From: Gammaproteobacteria bacterium
GTDB lineage: Bacteria; Pseudomonadota; Gammaproteobacteria; Pseudomonadales; Azotimanducaceae
DNA: 60,222 nucleotides
Direction of reading: 5' to 3'
NCBI GenBank assembly: GCA_002689445.1
Contig: NZGC01000079.1
Coordinates: 1-60,222 of the forward strand
Part shown: piece after piece, positions 48,452-57,742 of the stretch
How positions within the stretch are numbered: the stretch's first letter is position 1
Layout: each line of letters begins with the position of its first letter
Notes under the pieces: model-generated
The model's input: only the letters and a program-made list of their open reading frames with translations
Databases searched by the model: none
Told to the model about the DNA's origin: nothing
Program-made: the position numbers and the translations under genes

Positions 48452-50104
48452 ATGCTCACCCATCTCTCCATTAAGAACTTAGCCGTCGTCGCAGAAATGA
48501 GCCTCGAGATTCCCGATCAGATGACGGTCATCACTGGCGAGACCGGTGTGGGTAAATCTCTCATGGTTGACGGACTTGCCTTATTACTCGGTCAACGCGC
48601 TGATGCCAGCATGATCGGTCAAGGAGGCGATAGCGCAGAAATATCCGGTGTTTTTGCGATCCAAGGTCTTCAAGCCGTGCTGGCTTGGCTAGAGACGAAG
48701 TCGCTAGCAGCACCCGACTTGGAACTGATCATCCGCCGCGTCATTCGGACCGACGGCCCGAGTCGGGCATTTGTTAACGGCAGTCCAGTCACCTTGTCTG
48801 AACTCAAGATACTCGGTCAATACCTGGCAGACATTCACGCGCAACACGAACACCAAGCGCTACTATCACAAGATACACAAAGGACGCTACTTGATGACTT
48901 TGGTGGCGCATCAAAACTCAGACGAGAAGTCCGATCTCACTACGATACTTGGGATCAACTCAAACAAAAGCAAGCTAGCCTCATCGCTGGCCAAAAAGCC
49001 CGAGACGATCGTATCGATTACCTTAGCTATCAACTTAAAGAGCTTCAGGATCTGGCCTTGGAAGACAGCGAGGTTAGCGCACTCGACCAAGAACTGCGTC
49101 AGCTATCGCAAATTGAAGACAGTCTTCGATGGATTCACGAGGCGGAGCAAGGTCTCGGCGATACTGAGGGCGCCGGCATGACGTCTCTGCAAAATGCTTC
49201 GCGAGCACTTGCCCAGGTGAATGATTCTCGCCTAGACGAGGCAAAGCAGATACTGACCCAATCCATTATTCAACTTGAAGAATTACACCGAGACCTCGCT
49301 CATTTTTTAACAAACAATCACTCTAACCCGGAACGTTTGCGGTGGATCGAAAGCCGACTTCAGGATATTCAAGACGTGGCGCGCAAACACCGCTGTGAAC
49401 CGGAGATGTTGATCGCTTTTGAAGCCCAGGTAACGCAAGAATTGGCGGAGCTGAACGAGTCTGATGCTTCTGTCGCCTCTCTCGATCAAGCCATCGACAA
49501 GGCCGAAACCCAATGGCGTTCGTCAGCAAGGACATTATCAAAGAAACGATCGAGCGCGGCAGTTAAACTCGAAAAAGCGGTCAAAAAACTTTTAAATCAG
49601 ATGAACATGACGGATGCAGAGCTGACCGTTGCGCTCTCACCTTTTAACGACGTGAGCCCTTTTGGCCTCGAGGACACTCGCTTTCTGATCTCCACCAATC
49701 CCGGCCAATCGCCGCAGGCCTTACAGAAAACCGCTTCAGGAGGAGAGCTCTCTCGAATCTCGCTAGCGATACAGGTCGCCACTTTAGGAAGGCATGCCGT
49801 TCCGACCGTCGTTTTCGATGAAGTCGACGTGGGGATCGGCGGCAGCGTGGCCCAGACCATCGGCGAACTGCTGCGAACCCTAGGCGCCCATACGCAGGTT
49901 CTGGTGGTTACCCACCTCGGGCAGGTTGCAGCCCAGGGGCATCACCACTTCAACGTTGACAAGCAGGCGGGGGTATCGAGCATCAAGCGGCTCAAACCCG
50001 AAGGAAGCGTTGAGGAAGTTGCCCGAATGCTGAGCGGCACACAGGTTACGCCCCAATCCCTTGCCCACGCTCAAGAAATGGTGAACCAAGCAAGAAAAGC
50101 TTAG
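48452..50104 (+). CDS. recN: DNA repair protein RecN
   Basis: RecN is an SMC-like ATPase that helps join double-strand break ends before recombination. The 550-residue protein (E. coli 553) has Walker A TGETGVGKS near the start, a central coiled-coil region, and a C-terminal half with ASGGELSRISLAIQVA (signature) and VVFDEVDVGIGG (Walker B). In many relatives LexA controls it, but I see no CTGT-N8-ACAG box in the 155 bases upstream. It diverges from hrcA and converges on fur with one base between the stops. Confidence 0.96.
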   Translation: MLTHLSIKNLAVVAEMSLEIPDQMTVITGETGVGKSLMVDGLALLLGQRADASMIGQGGDSAEISGVFAIQGLQAVLAWLETKSLAAPDLELIIRRVIRTDGPSRAFVNGSPVTLSELKILGQYLADIHAQHEHQALLSQDTQRTLLDDFGGASKLRREVRSHYDTWDQLKQKQASLIAGQKARDDRIDYLSYQLKELQDLALEDSEVSALDQELRQLSQIEDSLRWIHEAEQGLGDTEGAGMTSLQNASRALAQVNDSRLDEAKQILTQSIIQLEELHRDLAHFLTNNHSNPERLRWIESRLQDIQDVARKHRCEPEMLIAFEAQVTQELAELNESDASVASLDQAIDKAETQWRSSARTLSKKRSSAAVKLEKAVKKLLNQMNMTDAELTVALSPFNDVSPFGLEDTRFLISTNPGQSPQALQKTASGGELSRISLAIQVATLGRHAVPTVVFDEVDVGIGGSVAQTIGELLRTLGAHTQVLVVTHLGQVAAQGHHHFNVDKQAGVSSIKRLKPEGSVEEVARMLSGTQVTPQSLAHAQEMVNQARKA

Positions 50105-50105
50105 G

Positions 50106-50522
50106 TCAGTTACGACAATCCGGGCAAAGACCATACATATTCAATTGATGATCGGTCAGCTCAAAGCCCATTGACTCTGCGATCGCATCTTGGCGCTGCT
50201 CGATCTCTCGATCGGCGAATTCTTCGACTCGACCACACTTCACGCACACAATGTGATCGTGATGCGCCTCTTGTGAAAGCTCAAATACTGAATGACCCCC
50301 TTCGAAATGATGACGAGCAACCAAACCGGCCTCTTCAAACTGGGTCAGCACTCGATACACTGTGGCAAGCCCAATCTCTTCGTCGTTGTCCAGCAACAAC
50401 CGATATACATCCTCAGCACTGACGTGTCGAACTGCTGAATTTTCTAATGCTTTGAGGATCTTTACCCTCGGTAGGGTGATCTTAAGTCCAGCATCTTTTA
50501 AGTCTTGAGTCTCTGCTTTCAT
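50106..50522 (-). CDS. fur: ferric uptake regulator
   Basis: Fur is the iron-sensing repressor of iron acquisition genes. The 138-residue protein has the winged-helix domain (GLATVYRVLTQFEEAGLVARHHF), the metal-binding HHDHIVC motif, and two Cys pairs (CVKC and CPDC). It diverges from bamE across about 100 bases, the conserved fur-omlA arrangement. The haem-type importer and the TonB-dependent receptor in this window are plausible targets, but no clear Fur box was found. Confidence 0.97.
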   Translation of the reverse strand: MKAETQDLKDAGLKITLPRVKILKALENSAVRHVSAEDVYRLLLDNDEEIGLATVYRVLTQFEEAGLVARHHFEGGHSVFELSQEAHHDHIVCVKCGRVEEFADREIEQRQDAIAESMGFELTDHQLNMYGLCPDCRN

Positions 50523-50621
50523 TTCAGGCTGCCAGATTGTCTTAGCTCAGGCTCGATTATACGCTACAATGCCCCACGTCGCAGTGTTAACTTAAATCAA
50601 CCGCCGCTGAGAACCATTGTT

Positions 50622-50972
50622 TTGAACCTATTTCGCCTCCTAATTACGCTCGTTGCCCTTTTGAGCTTGACCAGTTGCTCCAGCTTCCAATTCCCTTGGG
50701 TATACAAGCTCACGATTCAACAGGGCAATATCGTTTCACAAGAAATGATCGATAAGCTCAAACCCGGCATGACTCGTGCCCAAATTCAATTCGTACTGGG
50801 CAGCCCAGTTTTAGAGGATAGTTTTCAACCAGACCGATGGAACTACATTTACACCATTGCCTACCCTAATCAAGAACCCGTGAAACAAGAACTGATCATC
50901 GTATTTGAAAATAACCGGTTGGTTCGCTTTGAGGGTGACTACGTGCCCAGTAGCGAGCGGCCCCAATCCTAA
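50622..50972 (+). CDS. bamE: outer membrane assembly lipoprotein BamE
   Basis: BamE (OmlA/SmpA) is a lipoprotein of the BAM complex that inserts outer-membrane beta-barrels. A TTG start at 50622 gives 116 residues with a clean lipoprotein signal: NLFRLLITLVALLSLTSC, lipobox LTSC, lipidated C19. The frame runs 39 codons further upstream to 50505, but that part overlaps fur and has no signal character. The family fold is seen in IDKLKPGMTRAQIQFVLGSP and WNYIYTIAYP. It overlaps the end of rnfH by 4 bases. Confidence 0.92.
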   Translation: MNLFRLLITLVALLSLTSCSSFQFPWVYKLTIQQGNIVSQEMIDKLKPGMTRAQIQFVLGSPVLEDSFQPDRWNYIYTIAYPNQEPVKQELIIVFENNRLVRFEGDYVPSSERPQS

Positions 50973-51250
50973 GTCGTTTTCATGGCCTTGAGGCGTCTGC
51001 GAGCCTTAGGGTCAAGCACTAACGGGCGATACACTTCCACACGATCACCAGAGTGAACAGGATGATGATCGGGCACCCCTTGACCATAGACGCCGCACTC
51101 AAGCATTGAAAAGTCATAGCTGGGGAAAAGTCCTGGCAACTCGGATGCCAATACCGCATTGCGCACCGTAGTGCCCGCTGGCACTTGAATTGCCAGTACA
51201 ACCTGGGAATCTACGTCGCCGAAACACACCTCGATATCACAATCGCTCAT
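50969..51250 (-). CDS. rnfH: RnfH/RatB family ubiquitin-like protein
   Basis: A protein of about 93 residues with a ubiquitin-like beta-grasp fold (family UPF0125). Residues such as IEVCFGDVDSQVVLAIQVPAGTTVRNAV and VYGQGVPDHHPVHSGDRVEVYRPL are typical. The ATG at 51250 overlaps the ratA end by 14 bases, and the longer frame from 51319 is inside ratA. It is conserved next to ratA, and its biochemical role is not settled. Confidence 0.92.
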   Translation of the reverse strand: MSDCDIEVCFGDVDSQVVLAIQVPAGTTVRNAVLASELPGLFPSYDFSMLECGVYGQGVPDHHPVHSGDRVEVYRPLVLDPKARRRLKAMKTT

Positions 51251-51674
51251 ATTGTTGATCCAGTTGATCAGTAAATGCGGTAACCAGTCTGTCCGCTGCG
51301 AGGCCAAAAAGGCGCCCAAAAGCTTGATCGAGCAGCCCGTTGTTCAGTTCAAACGAAAGGTCAAGGGTGATTTTACAGCCTTCGTCACCCAGTCGGTCGA
51401 ACGTCCAAATTCCGTCGAGACGATCAAAAGGCCCATTGAGCAATCGCAGCTCTATTCGCTCGTAGGGAAACCGCTGGTTGGCGGTTGAGAAAGACTGCTT
51501 TACACCGGGGCCGGCGAGCACCAATGTTGCTTCGACTAGATGCTGACTCCGCGAATCGACACGGCTCTCTGTGCACCAGGGTAAAAAACTCGCGTAATTG
51601 GCGACATCGTCTACCAGATTAAACGCTCGCTCTGGATCATAAGGAACGAGGGCTGAGCGATTAATGTGTCGCAC
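51237..51674 (-). CDS. ratA: RatA, START-domain (Coq10-like) protein
   Basis: A 145-residue single START/Coq10-like domain protein. E. coli RatA has been reported to block ribosome subunit joining, while Coq10 homologues bind ubiquinone; either role is possible. Family motifs are VPYDPERAFNLVDDVANYASFLPWC and a C-terminal amphipathic helix. It overlaps rnfH. Normally smpB would be its divergent neighbour; here a symporter gene lies between them. Confidence 0.92.
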   Translation of the reverse strand: MRHINRSALVPYDPERAFNLVDDVANYASFLPWCTESRVDSRSQHLVEATLVLAGPGVKQSFSTANQRFPYERIELRLLNGPFDRLDGIWTFDRLGDEGCKITLDLSFELNNGLLDQAFGRLFGLAADRLVTAFTDQLDQQYERL

Positions 51675-51687
51675 CGGTCCAGCTCTG

Positions 51688-53046
51688 CTACAGGATCGTC
51701 ACAAGGAACACAATCAGGACACCAACTGGCGCTAAATAACGAATCAAAAATCGCCAGACGGGAATCCATCTCTGGTCTTCTGATAGCTGGCTCAGCAATT
51801 CCTCTTGACCCAATCGCCATCCGGCAAACAACGCGATCAAAATGCCACCTAAGGGCAACAGAATGTTATTCGACACATAATCCATGGTATCGAAGAAGGT
51901 CATACCGTTAAATAAAGTCCAATCGGCGCCAATATTGAATGAAAACGCGCTGCCCAACCCAAAAGCCCATGCGATAGCCCCCACCAATGCCGCCGACCGG
52001 GCTCTACCGAGTGATGTCTTTTCAACCACCCAAGCAACGGCCGGTTCCAACAACGAAATGCTTGATGTAATTGCCGCAAAGGTGACCAGCACAAAAAATA
52101 GGGTTCCGAAAATTTGCCCGCCCACCATCTGCCCAAAGGCGATCGGCAAGGTGATAAACATGAGCCCAGGCCCTGCAGAGCTTTCGAGCCCATTGGCAAA
52201 TACCAGCGGAAAAATGACCATCCCTGACATTAGGGCGACGGTGGTATCGAGCAATGCGATTGTCCCCGCCGTACCCATGATCGATGATCCTTTCGGCATG
52301 TAGGCCCCATACGCCATAATCGCGCCCATTCCCAAACTCAAGGTGAAGAAGGCTTGTCCCATCGCGGTAATCAAGCTATCGGTGCTAAACCGAGCGAAGT
52401 CTGGTTGAAACAAAAAAGCCAAGCCCTCAACAAAGCGATCCGTGGTGAAGGCTGAGTACGCCAATAAGAGTACGAGCAACCCAAAGAGAGCTGGCATCAG
52501 ATAACGCACGGTCGTTTCTAGTCCGCGACCAACGCCACGCGCCGCGATATAGACCGTCAGCAGCATAAACAGCGATTGCCAACCCACCACCTGCCAAGGA
52601 TTCAGGATAAAACTGTCAAAACTAGTGGCCGCCGCCTCTGCTGAAATATTGACGAAGTCACCGGATAACGTACTCGGGACATAAGCCATTGCCCAACCAG
52701 CAATCACTCCGTAGAAAGATAAAATCATGAAGCCAGCCAGCGCTCCCATCCAGCCTATTACCGACCAACGACGGCTGACACCAGATCGATCCGCTAACAC
52801 AACCATCGCGCCGATCGGACTTTGTCTGCCTGCACGTCCCAGAAGGATTTCTGCCATGAGAATTGGGAGCCCAATGAAAGCGATACACAGCAAATAGGCC
52901 AGCACAAAGACCCCTCCACCATTTTCGCCTGCAAGATAAGGGAACCTCCAAATATTACCTAGCCCAACCGCCGAGCCGGCGGCCGCCATAATGAACATCA
53001 GTCTTGATGACCACATCCCGTGCTTCGACCCCGAATCTATCGACAT
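51688..53046 (-). CDS. sodium:neurotransmitter symporter (SNF) family transporter
   Basis: A 452-residue integral membrane protein with about eleven or twelve segments, of the LeuT/NSS family that couples Na+ entry to uptake of amino acids or related compounds. The family signature AAAGSAVGLGNIWRFPYLAGENGGGVFVL at residues about 21-49 includes the substrate- and Na+-binding residues of TM1. The substrate is unknown. It ends 14 bases before the ratA start on the same strand and diverges from smpB. This position is not typical of the ratA-smpB neighbourhood. Confidence 0.92.
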   Translation of the reverse strand: MSIDSGSKHGMWSSRLMFIMAAAGSAVGLGNIWRFPYLAGENGGGVFVLAYLLCIAFIGLPILMAEILLGRAGRQSPIGAMVVLADRSGVSRRWSVIGWMGALAGFMILSFYGVIAGWAMAYVPSTLSGDFVNISAEAAATSFDSFILNPWQVVGWQSLFMLLTVYIAARGVGRGLETTVRYLMPALFGLLVLLLAYSAFTTDRFVEGLAFLFQPDFARFSTDSLITAMGQAFFTLSLGMGAIMAYGAYMPKGSSIMGTAGTIALLDTTVALMSGMVIFPLVFANGLESSAGPGLMFITLPIAFGQMVGGQIFGTLFFVLVTFAAITSSISLLEPAVAWVVEKTSLGRARSAALVGAIAWAFGLGSAFSFNIGADWTLFNGMTFFDTMDYVSNNILLPLGGILIALFAGWRLGQEELLSQLSEDQRWIPVWRFLIRYLAPVGVLIVFLVTIL

Positions 53047-53147
53047 AACGACTCCTCTGCTTCGTCTTAATTTTCACTGTTTTATTCGTTATCCACAAGT
53101 TAGGCGTGAAAGCGTACAATGTGTTTATCTTTCCTGAGAAACGACAC

Positions 53148-53624
53148 GTGGCCAAGCAAAAGAAGGTGAGCCCCGGTACCATTGCCCAAAACAAAAAAGC
53201 CCGTTTTGAATACCATCTCCATGAAAAATTTGAGGCAGGCTTAGCACTTGAAGGCTGGGAGATAAAGTCAATAAGAGCGGGGCGGGTTCAGCTCACCGAC
53301 ACTTATGTCTTTTTTAAAAAGAATGAGGCCTTTTTGCTGGGCGCCAATATTACGCCCTTGTACTCCGCGTCAACGCATGTCTCTCCTGAAGCACAACGGA
53401 TTCGAAAGCTATTGTTGCATCGCAAGGAGATTGCGAGATTGATTGGCGGTGTTCAGCAAAAAGGCTATACCTGCGTACCCTTGGCCTTGTATTGGAAGGG
53501 ACCTTTGGTTAAGTGCGAACTGGCCTTAGCCTCAGGGAAAAAGGAACACGACAAGCGAGCCTCAATCAAAGAGCGAGACTGGCAGCGGGACAAACAACGG
53601 ATTGCAAAGGATTACCGCCGATAA
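53148..53624 (+). CDS. smpB: SsrA-binding protein SmpB
   Basis: SmpB binds tmRNA and rescues stalled ribosomes by trans-translation. The start is taken as the GTG at 53148, which yields 158 residues beginning [20 protein letters not shown] (E. coli 160). The frame continues 14 codons upstream to 53106 with no family match. Conserved parts are [38 protein letters not shown] and the basic C-terminal tail [16 protein letters not shown], which enters the A site. No ssrA gene is visible downstream. Confidence 0.95.
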   Translation: MAKQKKVSPGTIAQNKKARFEYHLHEKFEAGLALEGWEIKSIRAGRVQLTDTYVFFKKNEAFLLGANITPLYSASTHVSPEAQRIRKLLLHRKEIARLIGGVQQKGYTCVPLALYWKGPLVKCELALASGKKEHDKRASIKERDWQRDKQRIAKDYRR

Positions 53625-54157
53625 GCCTTATCGTTTGCTCCCCTCTTCCTTGAATACCATCTAGGCCAACACGCTTTGAGCAGATAAGGATCGGACAAGA
53701 ACAGCCCAATATAGAGCTACTTTGGTGGTGTCGTGCATCTGATCATCCAATAAGAGGTTTGATCTGAGTGCGCCCCTCTCGTCCTGGTTCTATCTGTTGG
53801 GCATTGATCGCACTCCTAATGTCCTGATCGCCAACAACGCTTTTAACCACCCCGCATGCAGCAGAATGCAACACGCCTCTTCACAACCAAACTCGCACCG
53901 AACGAACCTTTTTCCTCGCCCAGGCCGCGAAGCGATTTTGCAAATCGTCAGATGGCAACGTTATCTGCAACACTCCAGCGAGTCGCAAGCGCGATCATTC
54001 CACTCGGGTAACTCAAGGAGAGGAGAAATCGCAAAAGAGATCACCTAATAAATGGAAGCGGTGGAATACCAAGCTGGAAGGATTGCTAAACGCTTAAACA
54101 GGGTAACTGTGTATAAGGTTACGAATGGTCTTCAGAAACCCATCAAGACTTATAGAG

Positions 54158-54179
54158 GCTAACGCCGACCGGCGTTAGC
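54158..54179. repeat. perfect 10-bp inverted repeat (hairpin)
   Basis: GCTAACGCCG-AC-CGGCGTTAGC is a perfect inverted repeat with ten pairs. No T-run follows on either strand, so it is not a standard terminator. The stop codon of the 36-codon frame falls inside its left arm. Possible roles are a protein-binding site or an RNA processing stem. Confidence 0.6.
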
Positions 54180-54234
54180 GAAGGTAGTTGTCTTCAAGTT
54201 ACGCTTTTGATTACCTTTGCTAATCATGTCAGGG

Positions 54235-54272
54235 AAAACTCTGAGTCGGAGATAGGTATACCTCCGACCCAG
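54235..54272 (-). terminator. intrinsic terminator of the cold-shock gene
   Basis: On the minus strand CTGGGTCGGAG and CTCCGACTCAG pair over eleven positions (one G:U) around a ten-base loop, followed by AGTTTTCCC. It lies about 20 bases after the stop codon of the cold-shock gene. Confidence 0.72.
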
Positions 54273-54290
54273 ATTTCAGCGTAGTCGGTC

Positions 54291-54497
54291 CTAAACAACC
54301 GTTACGTTGGCAGCTTGGAGACCTTTGTCACCTTGCTGTACTTCAAACTCAACTTCCTGGCCATCTCTTAACGACGACACCCCAGGCGAGGTGATCGCAC
54401 GAAAGTGAACAAACACATCTTTACCACTTTCTTGCGAGATAAATCCGTATCCCTTCTGATCGTCAAACCACTTTACTTGTCCACGTACTGTTGCCAT
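54291..54497 (-). CDS. cold-shock domain protein (CspA family)
   Basis: A 68-residue protein that is one complete cold-shock domain, a five-stranded OB fold that binds single-stranded RNA and DNA and loosens RNA structure. RNP1 is KGYGFI and RNP2 is VFVHF, with aromatic residues in place. AAGGA lies before the ATG. A likely promoter about 150 bases upstream implies a long 5' leader, as in cold-regulated csp mRNAs, but which paralogue this is (cold-induced or constitutive) cannot be told. It has its own terminator and is monocistronic. Confidence 0.95.
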   Translation of the reverse strand: MATVRGQVKWFDDQKGYGFISQESGKDVFVHFRAITSPGVSSLRDGQEVEFEVQQGDKGLQAANVTVV

Positions 54498-54650
54498 GTT
54501 TTTTCCTTAGCACAAATTAATATACTCCCGGACACCTACGGCGCCGAAAGGCTGAGAGACGTTGAGATACTTACGAACGGAGGAATAAAACGAGAGCGTT
54601 ACACATACTGCGCGGTCATAAATAGTTGCGGTCATCCAACCAGCTGACGC

Positions 54651-54681
54651 AGTGTACCCTAGCGAGGCTTGAAAGTCACAA
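54651..54681 (-). promoter_or_regulatory. candidate promoter of the cold-shock gene
   Basis: TTGTGA (54676-54681) and TACACT (54651-54656) are 19 bases apart on the minus strand, immediately downstream of the receptor gene's terminator. Use of this promoter would give a 5' leader of about 145 bases. The spacing is longer than ideal. Confidence 0.4.
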
Positions 54682-54683
54682 AT

Positions 54684-54713
54684 AAAAAAGGCGGCCATCT
54701 GGCCGCCTTTTTT
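54684..54713 (-). terminator. strong bidirectional-type terminator after the TonB-dependent receptor
   Basis: GGCGGCC-ATCT-GGCCGCC is flanked by six A and six T residues, so it is symmetric and would work on either strand. It lies about 38 bases after the receptor stop codon and insulates the cold-shock gene. Confidence 0.9.
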
Positions 54714-54751
54714 ACTGTTTAAGCTCGGCGCGTTAAACACGCACGAAACTT

Positions 54752-57742
54752 CTAGTTCATTGGGTTCATCGCTACCGTAAACTCAATGCCCATTAGCCGC
54801 GGCAAGGTCGTTCCTGCCGTTTGGCGATATTGCTCTTCCTCACCATGGCGTAACACCTGAAGGATGCCCGTGTCATCAAGAACATTATTGATAAAGCCTG
54901 AAACCATCATCCGACCATCAGCTGAAGTCCAGCTGGCTCGCAGATCAAGACGGCCATAATCATCTGCCATCTCGTCCTCGTTTTGGAACGGTGAGTAGTA
55001 CACCTTGTCAATCCAGCTATACGAGCTCGAGAACGTCAGTGAAGCGCCCGAATCAAGTGGCGTCACGTGCGTCATCCAAGCATTGAACTTAGACTCGGGA
55101 ACTTGCAGCAACTGGTTGCCGTTAACGTTCTTGAGCGCCGTGGCAGGTCCAAACAGCGATGCAGGCCGATCAAAGCCAGCGGGGTCCAGTATCTCTAGAT
55201 CTTCGGAGTACTCGTTAGGTGTGTAACTGAAGTTACCGCCTAACGTCAAAGAGTCCGTAGCCAACCAGGTAAGCTCGGCCTCGACCCCCTTGATTTCAGC
55301 ACCCGGTGCAGGCAACACAGAGGTTGACGTACCAAAGAACTCATTAACCTCTGTAGCAACTGTGTGAATGTTCTCGTAATCGTAATAGTAGAACGAACCA
55401 TTCAACTGCAAGGAGTTATCCATCCACTGAGTCTTATACCCCAACTCGTAGGCAACGAGCTCTTCTGGGTCGTAAGTAGGCGTCTTACTGAAGAATACTA
55501 GGTTGTAACCCCCTGCTCGGTGACCCGTCGTTACCGACGCGTACATCATCGCATTGTCGTTAATGTCATAGTCGACATTCAAGCGGAAGGTCGTCTTGGT
55601 ATCTTCACGATCGAACGGTCGATAAAGACTAACCGCAATGGGAATACCACCATTCACCGCTTTGCGAGTCGGATTCGGCTGACCAAACTGGTCGAGGACC
55701 AGACCAAAAGGGCTTCCTGCTGCTGCAGCCTCTGCGCTTTGCTCAAAACCACCGTTCGCCAAGCTGATGCCAAATGCACCTCCCCAAAACGCAATCAGGC
55801 CGCCCAAATCACTTTCGGTGTAACGGAAGAGGTTTTCTTCGGCCACCAACTCGTCCTTCGCGTAACGAATACCCGCAGTCACAGCGATCTTGTCGCTAAC
55901 CTGCCAAACACCTTGGGTGTAAGCGGCAAAGGCTTTTCGGTTGGTTTGCGTGTGGTACAACAAGTCACTACCCAAGGTGTTTGGTCCCCACTGAACGTCA
56001 AGATCAGGGTTGGTACCATTATCACCATTCCACAGCCCGATGATCAGGTTACGACTGGGATTTTCTGTTGCCGTCGCACCAGCGTCTGCGTTAGCGACTG
56101 AATCGTTAGAGTTACAACCAAAGCGATCGTCGCCGATGCAAGAATCTCGCGCCGTGTGCAGGGATACTTCGCCCGGCACCGCAATGCCCAACGCTAACAT
56201 CATGTTGTAGACAGAAATGTTAGTAAACAACGGCGTTAATGCTTCGCCTGCGCCCAGTGTATTTGACAATACAGAATCTAAGCCTGCACCCAGCGCAGTA
56301 TTATCCACATAGGGATCAATGAACCGCCGCTCGCCTACTGCGCTATAAAAGTCGCCGCGCTGATCGATCGTCGCATCGTAGAAAAATATCCCAGAGGTCA
56401 ACGTAATGTCATCGTTTACATCGATAAACGCCACCAACTCATGAGACTCATAAGCCGCTTCGTGGTTGACGTAGAACTGTCGATCATGGAACTGACTGGC
56501 CGTATTATCATCATCGGTCGTTCGACGATAAATCAGCTCGTTCAAGCCATAGATATATTTTAGCTCGATGTTGTCGGTCAACTGGTAAGTTAGGTTCAAT
56601 TGCGTGGTGTTGCCGTCAAACTCTTCGCGATTGAGGCCGTTGGTTCCGGCACAAACCTCGCTGCCGTTAATCTCACCTGGGAACACACATGCATTGTTAG
56701 CGTCAATCGAGTCTTGACTGGTAAAGTTGAAGCCGTCCAAAGACGCCGCCGCGTTTTGAGTGCCGTTAAAATCCCCATAATCGATACCGGCGCGGTTGTT
56801 TTGCGCCTGCACAGCCTCACCGGTGACAGGGTTGGTGAAGTTATAGATCGGAGCATCCGGAACCAAGAAATTATTGGCAAACGGATCGGTTACGGTTGGA
56901 TCAACCGCACGGTAGCCAGGTACCAGTGCGTGGTAGGCTCGCGAAGCTGAGCCTTCTTCATTGAGTACAACCAAACCACCGCCATTAGCACCGCCGAAAG
57001 GTCGGTCTGTGCGCATACCGTTGTGTCGAATATTCAACGACAATCGGTCCGTCGGATCCCATTGAATCTGGCCGTTGAAATTCTTGACGCCCAGACCGTC
57101 TAAATCTTGACCGTCGCCAATTTCTTGGATGTAACCATCTCGATTACGTAGCGCGAAATTCACCCTTGCTGACAAGGTTTCTGATAATGCGCCATTGAGC
57201 ATACCGTAGGATTCTGTCTGACCATCATCGCCGATGATCGACTTAATCGCCCAATCGGTTTCTTGCTCCGGCTTCTTATAAAGAATGTTGATGGCACCAC
57301 CCACAGCATTTCGGCCATACAGCGTGCCCTGAGGACCCCGCAAGACTTCTACCCGATCAACATCCCAAAAGGTTTGAGCGGTTGCTGTTAACAGATCTTC
57401 TGAATAAACCCCATTCATATAAACCGCAACACCTGGATCACCGCCTAACGCTCGGAAGTTCCTTCCAACTCCACGCACCGTTGCGTCGTAAGGCTGAATG
57501 GTAGTAGCCGGAACAAAATTTTGCAGATCTTCTTGGTTACGAATGCCGAAGTCATCCATAAATTCTGTCGTAAATGCTGTGATCGACATCGATGTGTCTT
57601 GAATCGATGCTTCCCGGCGCTCTGCCGTCACAATCACCTCTTCGATCTTTCGACCACTGTCTTCTGCGAAGACATTGCTGCTCGCAGGCATCAGCACCGC
57701 TGCGGACACCAACATTGCGATCTTAGCTTTGCTAGATCCCAT
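54752..57742 (-). CDS. TonB-dependent outer membrane receptor
   Basis: A 996-residue outer-membrane receptor that imports a large ligand with energy from TonB-ExbBD. It has a signal peptide cut after NVFA (residue 26), a TonB-box-like stretch IEEVIVTAERR, a plug domain (DLQNFVPATTIQ, VEVLRGPQGTLYGRNAVGGAINI), and a 22-strand-type barrel ending in an aromatic-poor VAMNPMN. Two cysteine pairs (around NACVFPGEINGSEVC and DSCIGDDRFGC) probably bridge surface loops. The ligand is unknown; the plug type is common in marine Proteobacteria for varied organic substrates, so iron need not be it. AGGGGGAG precedes the ATG, and an inverted repeat lies 43 bases upstream. Confidence 0.93.
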   Translation of the reverse strand: MGSSKAKIAMLVSAAVLMPASSNVFAEDSGRKIEEVIVTAERREASIQDTSMSITAFTTEFMDDFGIRNQEDLQNFVPATTIQPYDATVRGVGRNFRALGGDPGVAVYMNGVYSEDLLTATAQTFWDVDRVEVLRGPQGTLYGRNAVGGAINILYKKPEQETDWAIKSIIGDDGQTESYGMLNGALSETLSARVNFALRNRDGYIQEIGDGQDLDGLGVKNFNGQIQWDPTDRLSLNIRHNGMRTDRPFGGANGGGLVVLNEEGSASRAYHALVPGYRAVDPTVTDPFANNFLVPDAPIYNFTNPVTGEAVQAQNNRAGIDYGDFNGTQNAAASLDGFNFTSQDSIDANNACVFPGEINGSEVCAGTNGLNREEFDGNTTQLNLTYQLTDNIELKYIYGLNELIYRRTTDDDNTASQFHDRQFYVNHEAAYESHELVAFIDVNDDITLTSGIFFYDATIDQRGDFYSAVGERRFIDPYVDNTALGAGLDSVLSNTLGAGEALTPLFTNISVYNMMLALGIAVPGEVSLHTARDSCIGDDRFGCNSNDSVANADAGATATENPSRNLIIGLWNGDNGTNPDLDVQWGPNTLGSDLLYHTQTNRKAFAAYTQGVWQVSDKIAVTAGIRYAKDELVAEENLFRYTESDLGGLIAFWGGAFGISLANGGFEQSAEAAAAGSPFGLVLDQFGQPNPTRKAVNGGIPIAVSLYRPFDREDTKTTFRLNVDYDINDNAMMYASVTTGHRAGGYNLVFFSKTPTYDPEELVAYELGYKTQWMDNSLQLNGSFYYYDYENIHTVATEVNEFFGTSTSVLPAPGAEIKGVEAELTWLATDSLTLGGNFSYTPNEYSEDLEILDPAGFDRPASLFGPATALKNVNGNQLLQVPESKFNAWMTHVTPLDSGASLTFSSSYSWIDKVYYSPFQNEDEMADDYGRLDLRASWTSADGRMMVSGFINNVLDDTGILQVLRHGEEEQYRQTAGTTLPRLMGIEFTVAMNPMN

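Larger units (their letters stand above)
53625..54290. other. 666-base gene-poor region between smpB and the cold-shock gene
   Basis: No convincing gene. A 36-codon frame (54052-54162, MEAVEYQAGRIAKRLNRVTV...) is basic but has no good ribosome site. The longer frame 53797-54048 looks like chance. The interval contains a perfect inverted repeat (54158-54179) and the terminator of the cold-shock gene (54235-54272). The spot after smpB often carries tmRNA or inserted DNA, but neither tmRNA nor an integrase is recognisable. Confidence 0.5.

Noticed and set aside
50505-50621. A longer BamE starting at 50505
   Set aside because: The extra 39 codons overlap the fur start and would bury the lipoprotein signal peptide inside the protein. 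The TTG at 50622 gives a normal signal and the expected length.
53797-54048. An 83-codon plus-strand frame downstream of smpB
   Set aside because: It has no ribosome site, an erratic composition rich in Ser, Arg, His and Asn, and no recognisable fold. It is most likely chance.
54158-54179. Resemblance of the inverted repeat to an integron attC site
   Set aside because: The GTTAGC/GCTAAC ends recall attC cores, but the RYYYAAC/GTTRRRY consensus is not met. The repeat is far too short and has no second core pair, cassette or integrase.
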